A DNA stretch of 5,368 nucleotides from Bacteroidota bacterium (GTDB lineage Bacteria; Bacteroidota; Bacteroidia; Bacteroidales; UBA10428). A program made the position numbers and the translations under genes. Of the stretch, positions 5,203 to 5,368 are shown piece by piece. A model generated the notes under the pieces. That model was not told the origin of the DNA and did not search any database. It saw only the letters and a list, made by a program, of their open reading frames with translations. The DNA lies in NCBI GenBank assembly GCA_017860375.1, contig JAGDMB010000202.1:1-5368 (forward strand). Reading direction: 5' to 3'. Within the stretch, counting starts at the first letter, position 1. Every line of letters starts with the position of its first letter.

Positions 5203-5368
5203 TTATTTCTTTTTTATGACTTTTATAAATTCATCAACCTTAAAAACATCCTTTAGTCCCGGACTGATCTCGAAGCCGCTGTTGATATCAATACCAAGCA
5301 TGAACGGATGCTGTATGGCCGTGATTGAATTCCCGTCCTCGGGGGTTATACCGCCGCTCAGAAAAAAC
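5203..5368 (-). CDS. trpF: Phosphoribosylanthranilate isomerase, C-terminal part (cut by window edge)
   Basis: Only the last 54 codons and the TAA stop are inside the window; the rest lies beyond the right edge. The visible protein begins FFLSGGITPEDGNS and contains GIDINSGFEISPGLKD, the C-terminal signature of TrpF (compare GLDFNSAVESQPGIKD in E. coli), including the LSGG loop that helps bind the substrate phosphate in this TIM-barrel fold. The enzyme isomerises N-(5-phosphoribosyl)anthranilate to CdRP in tryptophan synthesis. It ends in a lysine-rich tail (VIKKK) and stops 3 nt before trpB, giving the order trpF-trpB-trpA. I translated this from the reverse complement by eye; frame and stop agree with the family. 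Confidence 0.93.
   Translation of the reverse strand, partial: FFLSGGITPEDGNSITAIQHPFMLGIDINSGFEISPGLKDVFKVDEFIKVIKKK

Overview
The window looks like ordinary chromosomal DNA from a member of the Bacteroidota. The main support is the short (286 aa) primary sigma factor, with the N-terminus (MRQLKITKSI) and region 2.4 wording (YAVWWIRQCILQALAEQSR) typical of that phylum. Shine-Dalgarno sites are absent in front of the other genes, and motifs resembling the phylum's -7 element (TAnnTTTG) lie upstream of two of them. I cannot place it below phylum level with confidence; the repeat style and codon use would suit a Bacteroidales or Marinilabiliales relative.

Layout. Positions 18-1687 carry two minus-strand genes: eamA-type transporter first in transcription order (794-1687), then a yqgE/algH-family gene (18-605), separated by 188 bp. 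Positions 1688-1989 are a 302-bp divergent promoter region with several inverted repeats. Positions 1990-2850 hold rpoD on the plus strand, preceded by an exact AGGAGG and followed by a strong intrinsic terminator. From 2989 to the right edge runs the distal part of a tryptophan operon on the minus strand: trpF (partial), trpB, a 243-bp low-complexity spacer, and trpA, which converges on rpoD.

How the genes work together. TrpF, TrpB and TrpA catalyse consecutive late steps of tryptophan synthesis (PRA isomerase, then the beta and alpha subunits of tryptophan synthase; the indole-glycerol-phosphate synthase step lies outside the window). RpoD directs housekeeping transcription. The transporter and the YqgE/AlgH protein have no evident functional link with these.

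I do not see a new biological system here; every coding region is a recognisable family. The points worth a second look are regulatory: the lone perfect Shine-Dalgarno in front of rpoD, the unusual spacer that splits trpB from trpA and ends in a seven-copy octamer array touching the trpA start region, and the palindromic motifs in the divergent eamA/rpoD region.
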